A DNA stretch of 64,000 nt, from positions 1,207,001-1,271,000 of the forward strand of contig NZ_JAZHRU010000001.1 of NCBI RefSeq assembly GCF_036924525.1. The letters run 5' to 3'. The DNA comes from Bradyrhizobium sp. AZCC 1719 (GTDB lineage: Bacteria > Pseudomonadota > Alphaproteobacteria > Rhizobiales > Xanthobacteraceae). A program made the translations under genes and the position numbers. The notes under the pieces are model-generated. The model saw only the letters and a program-made list of their open reading frames with translations. It was not told where the DNA came from and did not search any database. Positions 20,035 to 27,993 of the stretch are shown one piece after another (the first letter of the stretch is position 1; the number at the start of each line of letters is the position of its first letter).

Positions 20035-21228
20035 CTAGACGATTTCGCGCGCGCGCAGTTCCGCAATTGCTTCGGTGTCGTAGCCGAGCGAGGCCAGCAC
20101 CTCGTCGGTGTGGGCGCCGAGCGCGGGCGCCATGTGGTCGAGCCGTCCGCCGCCATGGGCGAGCTGAAAGCCGCTGCCGGCAAAGCGCAGGCGGCCATAG
20201 GGCGTATCGATCTCCTGAATGGCGCCGCGCGCGGCGATCTGCGGGTGGTCGATCACCTCCTCGACCTTCCAGATGCTGGCACAGGGCGCGCCTGCGGCTT
20301 CCAGCAGCTTTTCCCACTCGCGCGGGTCCTTCTTGGACAGCGCCTCCTCGATGATGGCCCGCAGCGCCGGCTCGTTTTCCTGACGGGCAAACCAGTCAGC
20401 AAAGCGGGAATCCTCGAGCGCATCGGCGCGGCCGAGCGCGGTCATCAAGGCGCGGTATTGCTTCTCGCTGTTGACGGCCAGCAACAGATAGCCGTCGCCG
20501 GCCTTGAACAAATTGGCGGTGGGCCTTCGGCTCACGGCCTGATTGCCGGAAAGCTGCTGGCGGTGGCCGGCGACCGAATAGTCCGCGACCTGCCCGGACA
20601 GAAACGCCAGCGTCGCCTCCAGCATGGAGACGTCGACCAACTGGCCCTTGCCGGTATGGGTGCGCTGGAACAGCGCGCTCGACACGCCAAAGGCTGCGGT
20701 CGCGCCCGACAGCACGTCGCAGACCGCAAAGCCGGCGCGGGTCGGTCCGGTCTCGGGATGGCCGGTGATCGACATGATGCCCGATAGCGCCTGGATCTTG
20801 CCGTCATAGCCGGCTCCCAGCCGTTCCGGCCCGGTCTGACCGAAGCCGGAAATGGCGCAATAGATCAGCCGCGGATTGATCTCAGACAGCACGGCATAGC
20901 CGATGCCGAGCTTGTCCATCACGCCGGGGCGGAAGTTCTCCATCACCACGTCGGCCTGGGCGGCGAGTTGCTTGACGATGGTGATCGCTTCCGGCCTCGA
21001 GAGGTCGAGTGTCAGGCTGCGCTTGTTGCCGTTGATCGCCTGCCAGCCCGGCGCGAGCCCGCGTTCAGCCCATTCGCGGCTCAGCGGCGTACGGCGCATG
21101 TCCTCCCCTTCGCGCCGCTCCACCTTGATGACGTCGGCCCCGAGCAGCGCGAGCTGGTAACTCGCATAGGGGCCAGCCAGCACTTGCGTGAAGTCGAGAA
21201 TCTTCACGCCTTCGAACGGTCGGGTCAA
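20035..21228 (-). CDS. CaiB/BaiF family class III CoA-transferase, TTG start
   Basis: 397 residues if started at the TTG at 21226-21228. That codon lies eight bases after an AGGAGG on the coding strand and gives the family N-terminus (M)TRPFEGVKILDFTQVLAGP. The longer frame to 21435 runs into a palindromic repeat and is not protein. Class III features are visible: LLGADVIKVERREGED, NGNKRSLTLDL, ENFRPGVMDKLG and the GAGYDGKIQALSG region holding the catalytic Asp. It transfers CoA between organic acids; the pair of acids is unknown. It lies downstream of a GrdB-like gene on the same strand, separated by a repeat element. Confidence 0.88.
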   Translation of the reverse strand: MTRPFEGVKILDFTQVLAGPYASYQLALLGADVIKVERREGEDMRRTPLSREWAERGLAPGWQAINGNKRSLTLDLSRPEAITIVKQLAAQADVVMENFRPGVMDKLGIGYAVLSEINPRLIYCAISGFGQTGPERLGAGYDGKIQALSGIMSITGHPETGPTRAGFAVCDVLSGATAAFGVSSALFQRTHTGKGQLVDVSMLEATLAFLSGQVADYSVAGHRQQLSGNQAVSRRPTANLFKAGDGYLLLAVNSEKQYRALMTALGRADALEDSRFADWFARQENEPALRAIIEEALSKKDPREWEKLLEAAGAPCASIWKVEEVIDHPQIAARGAIQEIDTPYGRLRFAGSGFQLAHGGGRLDHMAPALGAHTDEVLASLGYDTEAIAELRAREIV

Positions 21229-21284
21229 AGGGGTATCCTCCTGCTTCTTCTCCCCTTGTTGGAGAGGATGGCCGTGAAGTCCAC

Positions 21285-21464
21285 CCTCCCCTGGAGGGGT
21301 CCGAGACGAGCGAAGCTCGCTCGTGGGTCGGCTCACATGGAGCGCAGCGAAATGTGAGACGGGGTGGGGGGATCTCTCCACTCGGGCACTGTTGGATGCG
21401 GAGAGACCGTCACCCCACCTCGGTTCGCATTTCATGCGAACCGATCCTCCCCCTCCAGGGGAGG
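21285..21464. repeat. Long palindromic intergenic repeat between the GrdB-like and CoA-transferase genes
   Basis: Ends cctcccctggagggg (21285-21299) and cccctccaggggagg (21450-21464) are exact reverse complements. The interior has further nested arms and the string tctctccactcgggca, also found inside the element at 10085-10200. It separates two same-strand genes, so its folding could weaken or end transcription between them. Confidence 0.72.
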
Positions 21465-21475
21465 ATAAGAGGGGG

Positions 21476-22405
21476 TCACGCCGCCCGGTTGCCGCGCGCG
21501 ATCTCTTTCTGCCTGTCGAACTCGGCGCGGCGGCGCGCCAACTCTTCCGGGCTCATCTGCGAGATGTTGTTGTAGTCGAGCTTCCAGGAAGCATCCTCGC
21601 TCCAGCGCAGCGGTGACTGCATCGTGGTGCGCGCGCCGGGCGCGGACTCGAGCAGCCGCAGCGCCAGCTCGAGCGTCAGCGCCTGCGACTCCACATCATG
21701 CGGCCTGCCGGCGGAATTGCCGAGCGGGAAATCCGAAAACAGGAAACGCGGCGCGGCCGCGTATTCGACGATATCCTTGGCGCAGCCCATCACCACGGTG
21801 GCGATGCCGTTGGCCTCGAGGTGACGAGCCACCAGCGCAGAAGTCTGATGGCACACCGGGCAGTTCGGCACGATCACGGCGGCATCGACCTTGTCGGCCA
21901 AGCAGCGGGCGAGAATGTCGGGCGCATCGACGTCGATGGTGACGCGGTGGCTGCGATTGGTCGGCGCCCCGAAGAAGCGCGGCGCAACCTCGCCGATCCG
22001 TCCCGCGGCGGCGGCTTTCAGAAGCTGCGGCAGCGGAAACCAGGTGCCGCTGTCGGTTGCCGTGGTGTGCTTGCGGTCGTAGCCGATATGCGAGATGCGC
22101 AAATCGTGCTCTTTCGAGGTGTCGCCGTCATAGACCTGGTAGAATTTGGCGCTGCCGTTGTAGGCCGCGCCCGGTCCCTGATCGCCCTTGGTGGGATCAT
22201 ACTGGGCAGCCGTGGTGACGATGGTGACGCGCGATTGCGCGAGCGGCTTTTTCAGCGACTGGAACGGCGCGTCGACATAGTGCGCCCAACGGTAGGGCGT
22301 GGTGTAGCCGATCGCCGCGTAGTAGTCGCGGGTCCGCTGCATATAGGGAACGGCAGAATCATAATCGGGCGCAAAGCCGAGCTGGTCGTCAGAGGGGCCG
22401 GACAT
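21476..22405 (-). CDS. Glycine/sarcosine/betaine reductase component B (GrdB)-like protein
   Basis: 309 residues. The overall pattern, with HIGYDRKHTTATD and a CPVC pair in VIVPNCPVCHQTSA, resembles the GrdB-like family, in which true clostridial members have selenocysteine near this position. Here both are ordinary cysteines; no in-frame UGA is present. Clostridial GrdB binds and reduces glycine or betaine, but alphaproteobacterial homologues have no established activity, and no GrdA/GrdC is nearby. A CaiB-type CoA-transferase follows on the same strand. The family call is moderately sure; function is open. Confidence 0.6.
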   Translation of the reverse strand: MSGPSDDQLGFAPDYDSAVPYMQRTRDYYAAIGYTTPYRWAHYVDAPFQSLKKPLAQSRVTIVTTAAQYDPTKGDQGPGAAYNGSAKFYQVYDGDTSKEHDLRISHIGYDRKHTTATDSGTWFPLPQLLKAAAAGRIGEVAPRFFGAPTNRSHRVTIDVDAPDILARCLADKVDAAVIVPNCPVCHQTSALVARHLEANGIATVVMGCAKDIVEYAAAPRFLFSDFPLGNSAGRPHDVESQALTLELALRLLESAPGARTTMQSPLRWSEDASWKLDYNNISQMSPEELARRRAEFDRQKEIARGNRAA

Positions 22406-22681
22406 TGTTGTGTCTCTCCTGCGTTTCCACCGTGCGGCCGTGAAGCGGCCTTGCCCCGCAGGCTAATGATACTCGGTTCATTCCTCAACTGCGGATATTG
22501 CATCAGAGGAGCGCAGGATCGCGCTTCCTGACCGCACGCGCAAAGGCGGGTGCCACTGAACGCTTGCTGCGTGCTGCAGGTCACACCTGAACGCGCGTTC
22601 ATAAAAATCCCTCGAACTTTCTCCGAAAGCGGCGCGTCTCACAGGCATAGCAGGCAATCACGCCTGGATTGGAGAATGTAA

Positions 22682-22966
22682 ATGTTTCGCAAGATTACCC
22701 TCGCTGCCGTCGCCGCCATTGCCATGACCGCGGCTGCGGTCGCACCGGCGTCCGCCGGCGGCAAGCATGGTGGCCATCATGGCCACGGTCACGGTCATCA
22801 TGGACATGGTCATCACGGCCACGGTCATCATGGACATCATGGGCATGGTCACTGGGGCCATCGCCACTTTGGAACGTCGTTCTATGTCGGCGGAAGCTGC
22901 TACAAGACCATCTTCACCAAGTATGGTCCGCGCACCGTGTACGTCTGCGCTCCCTACATCTATTGA
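22682..22966 (+). CDS. Small secreted His/Gly-rich protein
   Basis: 94 residues. Signal peptide (residues 1-25, ending PASA), then residues 29-62 hold 19 histidines in GHGHH-type repeats. A short folded-looking end follows with two cysteines (GGSCYKTIF and YVCAPYIY) that could form a disulfide. A metal-sequestering role (Zn, Ni, Cu) is plausible but only inferred. GGAG lies just before the ATG. A 12-base palindrome (gaacgcgcgttc, 22589-22600) lies upstream, and a strong terminator follows, so it is a single-gene unit. Confidence 0.85.
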   Translation: MFRKITLAAVAAIAMTAAAVAPASAGGKHGGHHGHGHGHHGHGHHGHGHHGHHGHGHWGHRHFGTSFYVGGSCYKTIFTKYGPRTVYVCAPYIY

Positions 22967-22989
22967 GGGTGCATAGCACTTGACGGGAA

Positions 22990-23017
22990 GGCCTCAGCCG
23001 ACGGCTGGGGCCTTTTT
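22990..23017 (+). terminator. Rho-independent terminator after the His-rich gene
   Basis: A ten-pair stem (ggcctcagcc / ggctggggcc, one G-T wobble) with a three-base loop is followed directly by five T. It lies 24 bases beyond the stop codon. Confidence 0.88.
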
Positions 23018-23053
23018 GTTCGCTGAATCGCCTATTGGCCGACGGCTTTCGAC

Positions 23054-23079
23054 GGAACTGAAGAGCTCGAGAACTCGTT
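23054..23079 (+). promoter_or_regulatory. EcfG-type general stress promoter of the dodecin gene
   Basis: GGAAC at 23054-23058 and CGTT at 23076-23079 are separated by 17 bases, an exact match to the alphaproteobacterial general-stress (sigma EcfG) consensus GGAAC-N16/17-CGTT. It lies about 80 bases before the dodecin ATG and past the upstream terminator, so it can only serve dodecin. Confidence 0.65.
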
Positions 23080-23158
23080 CAGAATAGACACGCTCCTGAT
23101 CGCATCAGAGCGTTGAACAGGAGGAAGCAGGCACCAATCGCCGCAACGGAGGTTTGCA

Positions 23159-23386
23159 ATGCCCAGTACCGCTGGAACGACGGATCACGTTTACAAGATC
23201 CTGGATCTCGCCGGATCGTCCGAAAAAAGCATCGAGGATGCCATTCAGAACGCCATCACCCGCGCGTCAAAGACCATCCGCGAATTGAAATGGTTCGAGG
23301 TCGTGCAGACCAGAGGCCATATCGAAAATGGGGCTGTTCGCCATTACCAGGTCACCTTGCGGGTCGGGTTTACGCTGGAGGAATAA
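23159..23386 (+). CDS. Dodecin flavoprotein
   Basis: 75 residues, the full size of a dodecin subunit. The [20 protein letters not shown] start and the [13 protein letters not shown] segment, with the flavin-stacking Trp, are diagnostic. Twelve subunits form a hollow sphere that binds riboflavin/FMN and protects the cell from photo-reactive free flavin. GGAGG precedes the ATG. An EcfG-type promoter upstream suggests stress induction. Confidence 0.93.
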   Translation: MPSTAGTTDHVYKILDLAGSSEKSIEDAIQNAITRASKTIRELKWFEVVQTRGHIENGAVRHYQVTLRVGFTLEE

Positions 23387-23463
23387 CTGCGGCGCAACGC
23401 GCCCCGCGTCGAATCCAAACGGCGCGCCCTGTGACGGACCACAGCCAAGGAAGGCTGCGGCGA

Positions 23464-25257
23464 TCAAACGCCTGCCACCGACGACCAGACCTCCGCAAGC
23501 TTGCGCTTGAAGGCCTGCCAGCTTGTCAGGGGCAAGACCTTCTCCTCCTCTTCCGGCAGCCGCAGGCCAACCACGTTGACGCGGCCGCCGCTGATATTGC
23601 GTGCGACAAGGACGATGGGATCCAATGCCAGCTCCGCGCCTGCTTTCGGCGTGTGGTCGAGATGGATATCGAAATAATCCGATAACGTCAGCTTGCCCTG
23701 ATCGTCGCTGATGGCGACGCCATAGACCTCCGCCAGTTCACCCAGCGTGTGCTCGCCCGACACCATGAAATCCCCGAGCAGATGCGGGTCGGGCGCGGTG
23801 CTCGGCGGCATATCGACAAAGAAACGGTCCAGCGCCTCGGCCTTTTCCGGCGGCGCCAGCAGATAGACGTAGTCGCCGGCTTCGATCGGATCGGCCTCGA
23901 TGGGCGAGAGAATCCGCTCGTCGCGGATGACGAGCGTCGGCTTCGACCAGGATGGCGTAAGGCCACGACGGAAATACAGGCTCTTCGCCCGCACCGGATA
24001 GCCGACCAGTTGCTGCTCGAGCTGGCCGGGCAGATCGAGCTCGACGCGCCGCGGACCGCGTTCGATGCGCGGCAGCGCCACGTGCAGCCATCGCGCCGCC
24101 GGCGCCAGTGTCCAGCCCTGCAGCAAGAGCGAGATGATGACCACGACAAAGGCGACGTCGAAATAGAGATAGGCCTTTGGCAATCCGACCAACATCGGGA
24201 TCGAGGCGAGGAAGATCGCGACCGCGCCGCGCAGGCCGGTCCAGGCGATGAAGATCTTTTCCCGCCAGTTGAATCGGAACGGTATCAGGCACAGCAACAC
24301 CGCGATCGGCCGCGCCACCAGCATCAGCACCAGCGCCACGATCACGGCCGGACCGACGCTATCCAGCAGGCGCTGCGGCGACGCCAGCAGCCCGAGCAGG
24401 ACGAACATCACGATCTGCGCCAGCCAGGTCGCGGCATCGAGAAACGTCACCACCGAATTGTGGGCGCGCGTCGGCCGGTTGCCGACGATGATTCCCGCGA
24501 GATAGACCGCGAGAAAGCCCGACGCGTGTGCAATCTGCGCTACACCGAAAACCACCAATGCAGCGGTTGTGACGAAGGGCGCATGCAAGCCCTGCGGCAG
24601 CGCCATGCGATTGAGCGCCAGCACCACCAGACGACCGCCGACCACACCGAAGATGGCGCCGAGCAGACCTTCGCGCGCGAGTTCGAATGCGACATGTCCG
24701 GGTGAGCTTTGACCGATGGAGATGAATTCGACCAGCATCAAGGTGAGGAAGATCGCGAACGGATCGTTGGTGCCGGATTCCGCCTCCAGCGTCGCCCCCA
24801 CACGGGGACGCAGGCGCAGGCCCTGGGTGTGGACGAGCAGGAACACCGCGGCGGCATCGGTCGACGCCACCACCGCGCCGACCAGCAGCGACTCGGTCCA
24901 GTTCAGGTCGAGCGCATATTTGGCGACCGGCGCAGTGATCAGCGCGGTGAGCAATACGCCGATCGTTGCCAGCACCATCGATGGGGCAAGCACCGTGCGA
25001 ATGCTCTGAAACTTGGTTCGCAAACCGCCGTCGAACAGGATCAGCGCCAGCGCCACCGAGCCGACCAGATAGGTGGTGCGGACATCATCGAAGCTGAGCT
25101 GGCCCGGCCCGGCATCCCCCGCCAGCATGCCGATCAGGAGGAACACCAGCAGCAGCGGCGCCCCGAAGCGCAACGCAAGCAGGCTCGACAGGATGCCCGC
25201 CATCACCAGAATGGCGCCCAGAAAGATGGCGATGCTGACCGAGTCGAGAGAAGTCAT
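23464..25257 (-). CDS. Potassium/proton antiporter, CvrA/NhaP2 type
   Basis: 597 residues from the ATG at 25257, which has GGAGGTTC right before it. About twelve transmembrane helices occupy residues 5-400 and include the ion-site region (VGAVVASTDAAAVFLLV) and a later LRGAVAIFLA. A cytosolic part with a TrkA_C-like domain (the PIEAGDYVYLLAPPEKAEALDRFF region) and a C-terminal accessory domain follows. This is the layout of the CPA1 K+/H+ antiporter CvrA (NhaP2), which is about 580 residues in E. coli. It exports K+ for proton and osmotic balance. The mscS-type gene is divergent, so two osmotic-response genes face away from one shared 223-base region. Confidence 0.9.
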   Translation of the reverse strand: MTSLDSVSIAIFLGAILVMAGILSSLLALRFGAPLLLVFLLIGMLAGDAGPGQLSFDDVRTTYLVGSVALALILFDGGLRTKFQSIRTVLAPSMVLATIGVLLTALITAPVAKYALDLNWTESLLVGAVVASTDAAAVFLLVHTQGLRLRPRVGATLEAESGTNDPFAIFLTLMLVEFISIGQSSPGHVAFELAREGLLGAIFGVVGGRLVVLALNRMALPQGLHAPFVTTAALVVFGVAQIAHASGFLAVYLAGIIVGNRPTRAHNSVVTFLDAATWLAQIVMFVLLGLLASPQRLLDSVGPAVIVALVLMLVARPIAVLLCLIPFRFNWREKIFIAWTGLRGAVAIFLASIPMLVGLPKAYLYFDVAFVVVIISLLLQGWTLAPAARWLHVALPRIERGPRRVELDLPGQLEQQLVGYPVRAKSLYFRRGLTPSWSKPTLVIRDERILSPIEADPIEAGDYVYLLAPPEKAEALDRFFVDMPPSTAPDPHLLGDFMVSGEHTLGELAEVYGVAISDDQGKLTLSDYFDIHLDHTPKAGAELALDPIVLVARNISGGRVNVVGLRLPEEEEKVLPLTSWQAFKRKLAEVWSSVAGV

Positions 25258-25480
25258 GAACCTCCGATGTCGTCGCAAATACTTGCAATTGCATCCTTAT
25301 CGTTGCCACACTTGATCGCCAACCCATTTCTGCGATCGCGGCAATGTGCCCGATTTACCGGCCTGACCTTGCCCCGTAGCTGCGTATCGATGGCATCCGC
25401 ACGTCGCCTGTGAGAATCTGCCTGCTATTCGCGAATCACCTTTGTCTGATGGGGCCAGAGCCTCGAACGAGAATTTTCCG

Positions 25481-26791
25481 ATGGACCTGAAAGAGATCAT
25501 CGAGATCCTGCACAGCGCCGCGCGCTCGGTCGGCGCGGAGGTCACCTCGCCCTGGTTCTATCTGCAACTGGGGCTGATCCTGACGGCCGCAGGCATCGCC
25601 TGGGCCGGCGCCACCGCCGTGCGCTCCAGGATAGACGTTTCGTCGGTTGCGATGGGCTGGCCGGCGCCGTTCCGGCTGTTCGTCCGCGTGCTGGTCGGCA
25701 GCACGTCGACAGCGGTGTTCGCCCTTCTGATGACGCTGGCGCGCGGGGTCATGATCGCGTCGACCTGGCCGAGCCGTAGCTATCTGCTCGCGGTTGCCGC
25801 CAAGCTCGCCTTCGCGTGGCTGGTCATCAACCTCGTTACCTCGGTAATCCGCAATACCTTCGTGGTCCGGCTGGTGTCGATCTCGGCCTGGCTGGTCGTG
25901 GCCCTGAGCGTCCTGGGCCAGCTCGAGCCGGTGGTCGAGGCGCTCGACTCGGTCTCGATCGTGCTCGGCGATCTCAGGTTGACCCCGCTGCTCCTTATCA
26001 AGCTCGGCGCGCTCCTGATCGTGGCGCTGTGGCTGACCAACATCGCCAGCAATTTCGTGGAAGGCCGCATCACCCGGTCCGGCGATCTGACGCCGTCGAT
26101 CCAGGTGCTGCTGGTCAAGATCGTCCGATTCACGCTGATGGTATTTGCCATCGCAGTTGCCCTGAGCGCGGTCGGCATCAACCTCGCGGCGCTCGCGGTG
26201 TTCACCGGCGCGGCCGGCGTCGGTATCGGCCTCGGCCTGCAGAAGATCGTCGCCAACTTCATCAGCGGCATCATCCTCCTGGTCGACAAGTCGGTGAAGC
26301 CGGGCGATCTCGTCACCATTGGCGACAACACCGGGCGCATCAGCACGATGAAGACGCGCTACATCTCGGTTGCCGCCGGCGACGGCCGCGAGTTCCTGAT
26401 CCCGAACGAGGATCTGGTGACGCAGAAGGTCGTGAACTGGACCTATACCGACAAGAACACGCTGGTGAAGGTGCTGTTCAGCACCAATTACGACGCCGAT
26501 CCGCGAGCGGTGTGCAAGCTGGCCATCGACATTGCCGGGGCCGTTCCGCGCGCCATCAAGAACAAGCCCCCGAACTGCATCCTGACCGAATTCGCCGAGG
26601 CCGGCATGAAGTTCTCCCTGACCTTCTGGCTGCCCGATCCTGATGGCCTCGATAACGTCAAGAGCGACGTGATGCTGGCACTGTGGGATGCTTTCAAGCG
26701 GGAGGGGATCCGTGTTCCCTATCCGGTCCGCGAAATCCGGGTCCGCGGCGGCGCGCTGCCGGTCGAGCCCGTGGTGGAAGTTTCCGGCTAG
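25481..26791 (+). CDS. Small-conductance mechanosensitive channel, MscS family
   Basis: 436 residues from the ATG at 25481. Several N-terminal helices precede the MscS core: the pore-lining Gly/Ala-rich helix (AVFTGAAGVGIGLGLQKIV), the following NFISGIILLVDKSVKPGDLV segment, and the beta domain with TRYISVAAGDGREFLIPNEDL. It opens under membrane tension and releases solutes after osmotic downshock. It is longer than E. coli MscS (286 residues) by extra N-terminal helices. Divergent from the K+/H+ antiporter gene. Confidence 0.92.
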   Translation: MDLKEIIEILHSAARSVGAEVTSPWFYLQLGLILTAAGIAWAGATAVRSRIDVSSVAMGWPAPFRLFVRVLVGSTSTAVFALLMTLARGVMIASTWPSRSYLLAVAAKLAFAWLVINLVTSVIRNTFVVRLVSISAWLVVALSVLGQLEPVVEALDSVSIVLGDLRLTPLLLIKLGALLIVALWLTNIASNFVEGRITRSGDLTPSIQVLLVKIVRFTLMVFAIAVALSAVGINLAALAVFTGAAGVGIGLGLQKIVANFISGIILLVDKSVKPGDLVTIGDNTGRISTMKTRYISVAAGDGREFLIPNEDLVTQKVVNWTYTDKNTLVKVLFSTNYDADPRAVCKLAIDIAGAVPRAIKNKPPNCILTEFAEAGMKFSLTFWLPDPDGLDNVKSDVMLALWDAFKREGIRVPYPVREIRVRGGALPVEPVVEVSG

Positions 26792-26907
26792 ATGCAAGCC
26801 TTTTAAAGCCGCGCCGTGGCCCAACCTCGGCTTGCACTGACCGGTTGGATCATTAAATTAGGCATTCAAAATCAGCCCTTTTTCCGTTCCAGAAGTATGA
26901 CCCGCCC

Positions 26908-27732
26908 ATGAGCTATATCGAAGCCACCGACACCTCCTTGCGAAAAACCGGCCAGATCAAGCTGCATGGCGCCAGCGGCTTCGCCGGCATGCGCAAGGCC
27001 GGCGCGCTGGTGGCCAAATGCCTCGACGAGCTCGCCGACGTCGTCAAGGCGGGCGTTCCGACGTCGCGGATCGACGAATTCGTCCGCGACTTCGCCTTCA
27101 GCCATGGCGCCTATCCGGCGACGCTGATGTATCGCGGTTACCGCTACTCGACCTGCACCTCGATCAATCACGTGGTCTGCCACGGCATGCCGGGCGACCG
27201 CGCGCTGAAGGAAGGCGATATCGTCAACATCGATGTTACCTTCATCGTCGACGGCTGGTACGGCGATTCCAGCCGCATGTATGTGATCGACCCGATCGCG
27301 CGCAAGGCCGAGCGGCTGATCGAGGTCACCTATGAGGCCATGATGCGCGGCATCGCCGCGGTGAAGCCCGGCGCCACCACCGGCGACATCGGCCATGCCA
27401 TCCAGAGTTTTGTCGAGCCGCAGGGCATGAGCGTGGTGCGCGATTTCTGCGGCCATGGCCTTGGGCGCATGTTCCACGACGAGCCCAACATCATCCATAT
27501 CGGCCGGCCCGGTGAAGGCGTGATGCTCAAGCCCGGCATGTTCTTCACCATCGAGCCGATGATCAATCTCGGCAAGCCGCATGTAAAAATCCTGTCCGAC
27601 GGCTGGACCGCGGTGACGCGTGACCGCTCGCTCTCGGCGCAATTCGAACATTCGGTCGGCGTGACCGCGACCGGCGTCGAGATCTTCACGCTGTCAGAGC
27701 GCAACGGCGAGAAGCCGCTGGCCGCGGCCTAA
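26908..27732 (+). CDS. map: Methionine aminopeptidase, type I
   Basis: 274 residues. All metal and catalytic residues are visible: His in NHVVCHGMPG, Asp in VNIDVTFIVDGWYGDSS (two), His in CGHGLGRMFHDEPN, Glu in FFTIEPM and Glu in QFEHSVGVTATG. It removes the initiator methionine from nascent proteins. The gene is followed 1.3 kb later by radC, in keeping with the map-radC neighbourhood seen in related genomes, with a metallo-beta-lactamase-fold gene between. Confidence 0.95.
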   Translation: MSYIEATDTSLRKTGQIKLHGASGFAGMRKAGALVAKCLDELADVVKAGVPTSRIDEFVRDFAFSHGAYPATLMYRGYRYSTCTSINHVVCHGMPGDRALKEGDIVNIDVTFIVDGWYGDSSRMYVIDPIARKAERLIEVTYEAMMRGIAAVKPGATTGDIGHAIQSFVEPQGMSVVRDFCGHGLGRMFHDEPNIIHIGRPGEGVMLKPGMFFTIEPMINLGKPHVKILSDGWTAVTRDRSLSAQFEHSVGVTATGVEIFTLSERNGEKPLAAA

Positions 27733-27832
27733 GTTCCGCTTCGGCCCAACCCGCTACATCGAACGCAGTCGGCTCAACTTTTTGGTTGCATGCACGACGC
27801 GACTGCTTGAACGAGGCTGCCAAAGCGGCCTG

Positions 27833-27850
27833 TTGCAAGTCGTTCTCAAT
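27833..27850. promoter_or_regulatory. Possible Fur-family box upstream of the MBL-fold gene
   Basis: TTGCAAGTCGTTCTCAAT resembles half-conserved Fur boxes of the TTGCAAATnATTCTCA type. It lies about 145 bases before the next start codon. The match is by eye and not exact, so treat it as a candidate only. Confidence 0.25.
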
Positions 27851-27993
27851 ACGACATCGCCTTCCTGCCGCCAGTCAACTAATCCCAATTTTTGCGGAAT
27901 AGGCCGGGTGCGCCGGTGTAGGACACGGCACGGGGCGCCTTCCGGCAGCGAGAGCCTGTGGCAGGTTGGGGATCAACCAAGGGAGCAAGCGCA

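Noticed and set aside
21229..21435. N-terminal extension of the CoA-transferase frame
   Set aside because: It reads through the palindromic repeat; the TTG at 21226-21228 has an AGGAGG at the right distance and matches the family start.
21476..22405. Selenoprotein with recoded UGA in the GrdB-like gene
   Set aside because: The position corresponding to selenocysteine is an ordinary Cys codon and there is no in-frame UGA before the end.
22589..22600. LexA box in the palindrome GAACGCGCGTTC
   Set aside because: The alphaproteobacterial SOS box needs seven bases between half-sites; here there are four.
25436..26824. Open frame of 462 codons opposite the mscS gene
   Set aside because: Antisense shadow in GC-rich DNA; low-complexity His/Asp/Arg protein with no domain.
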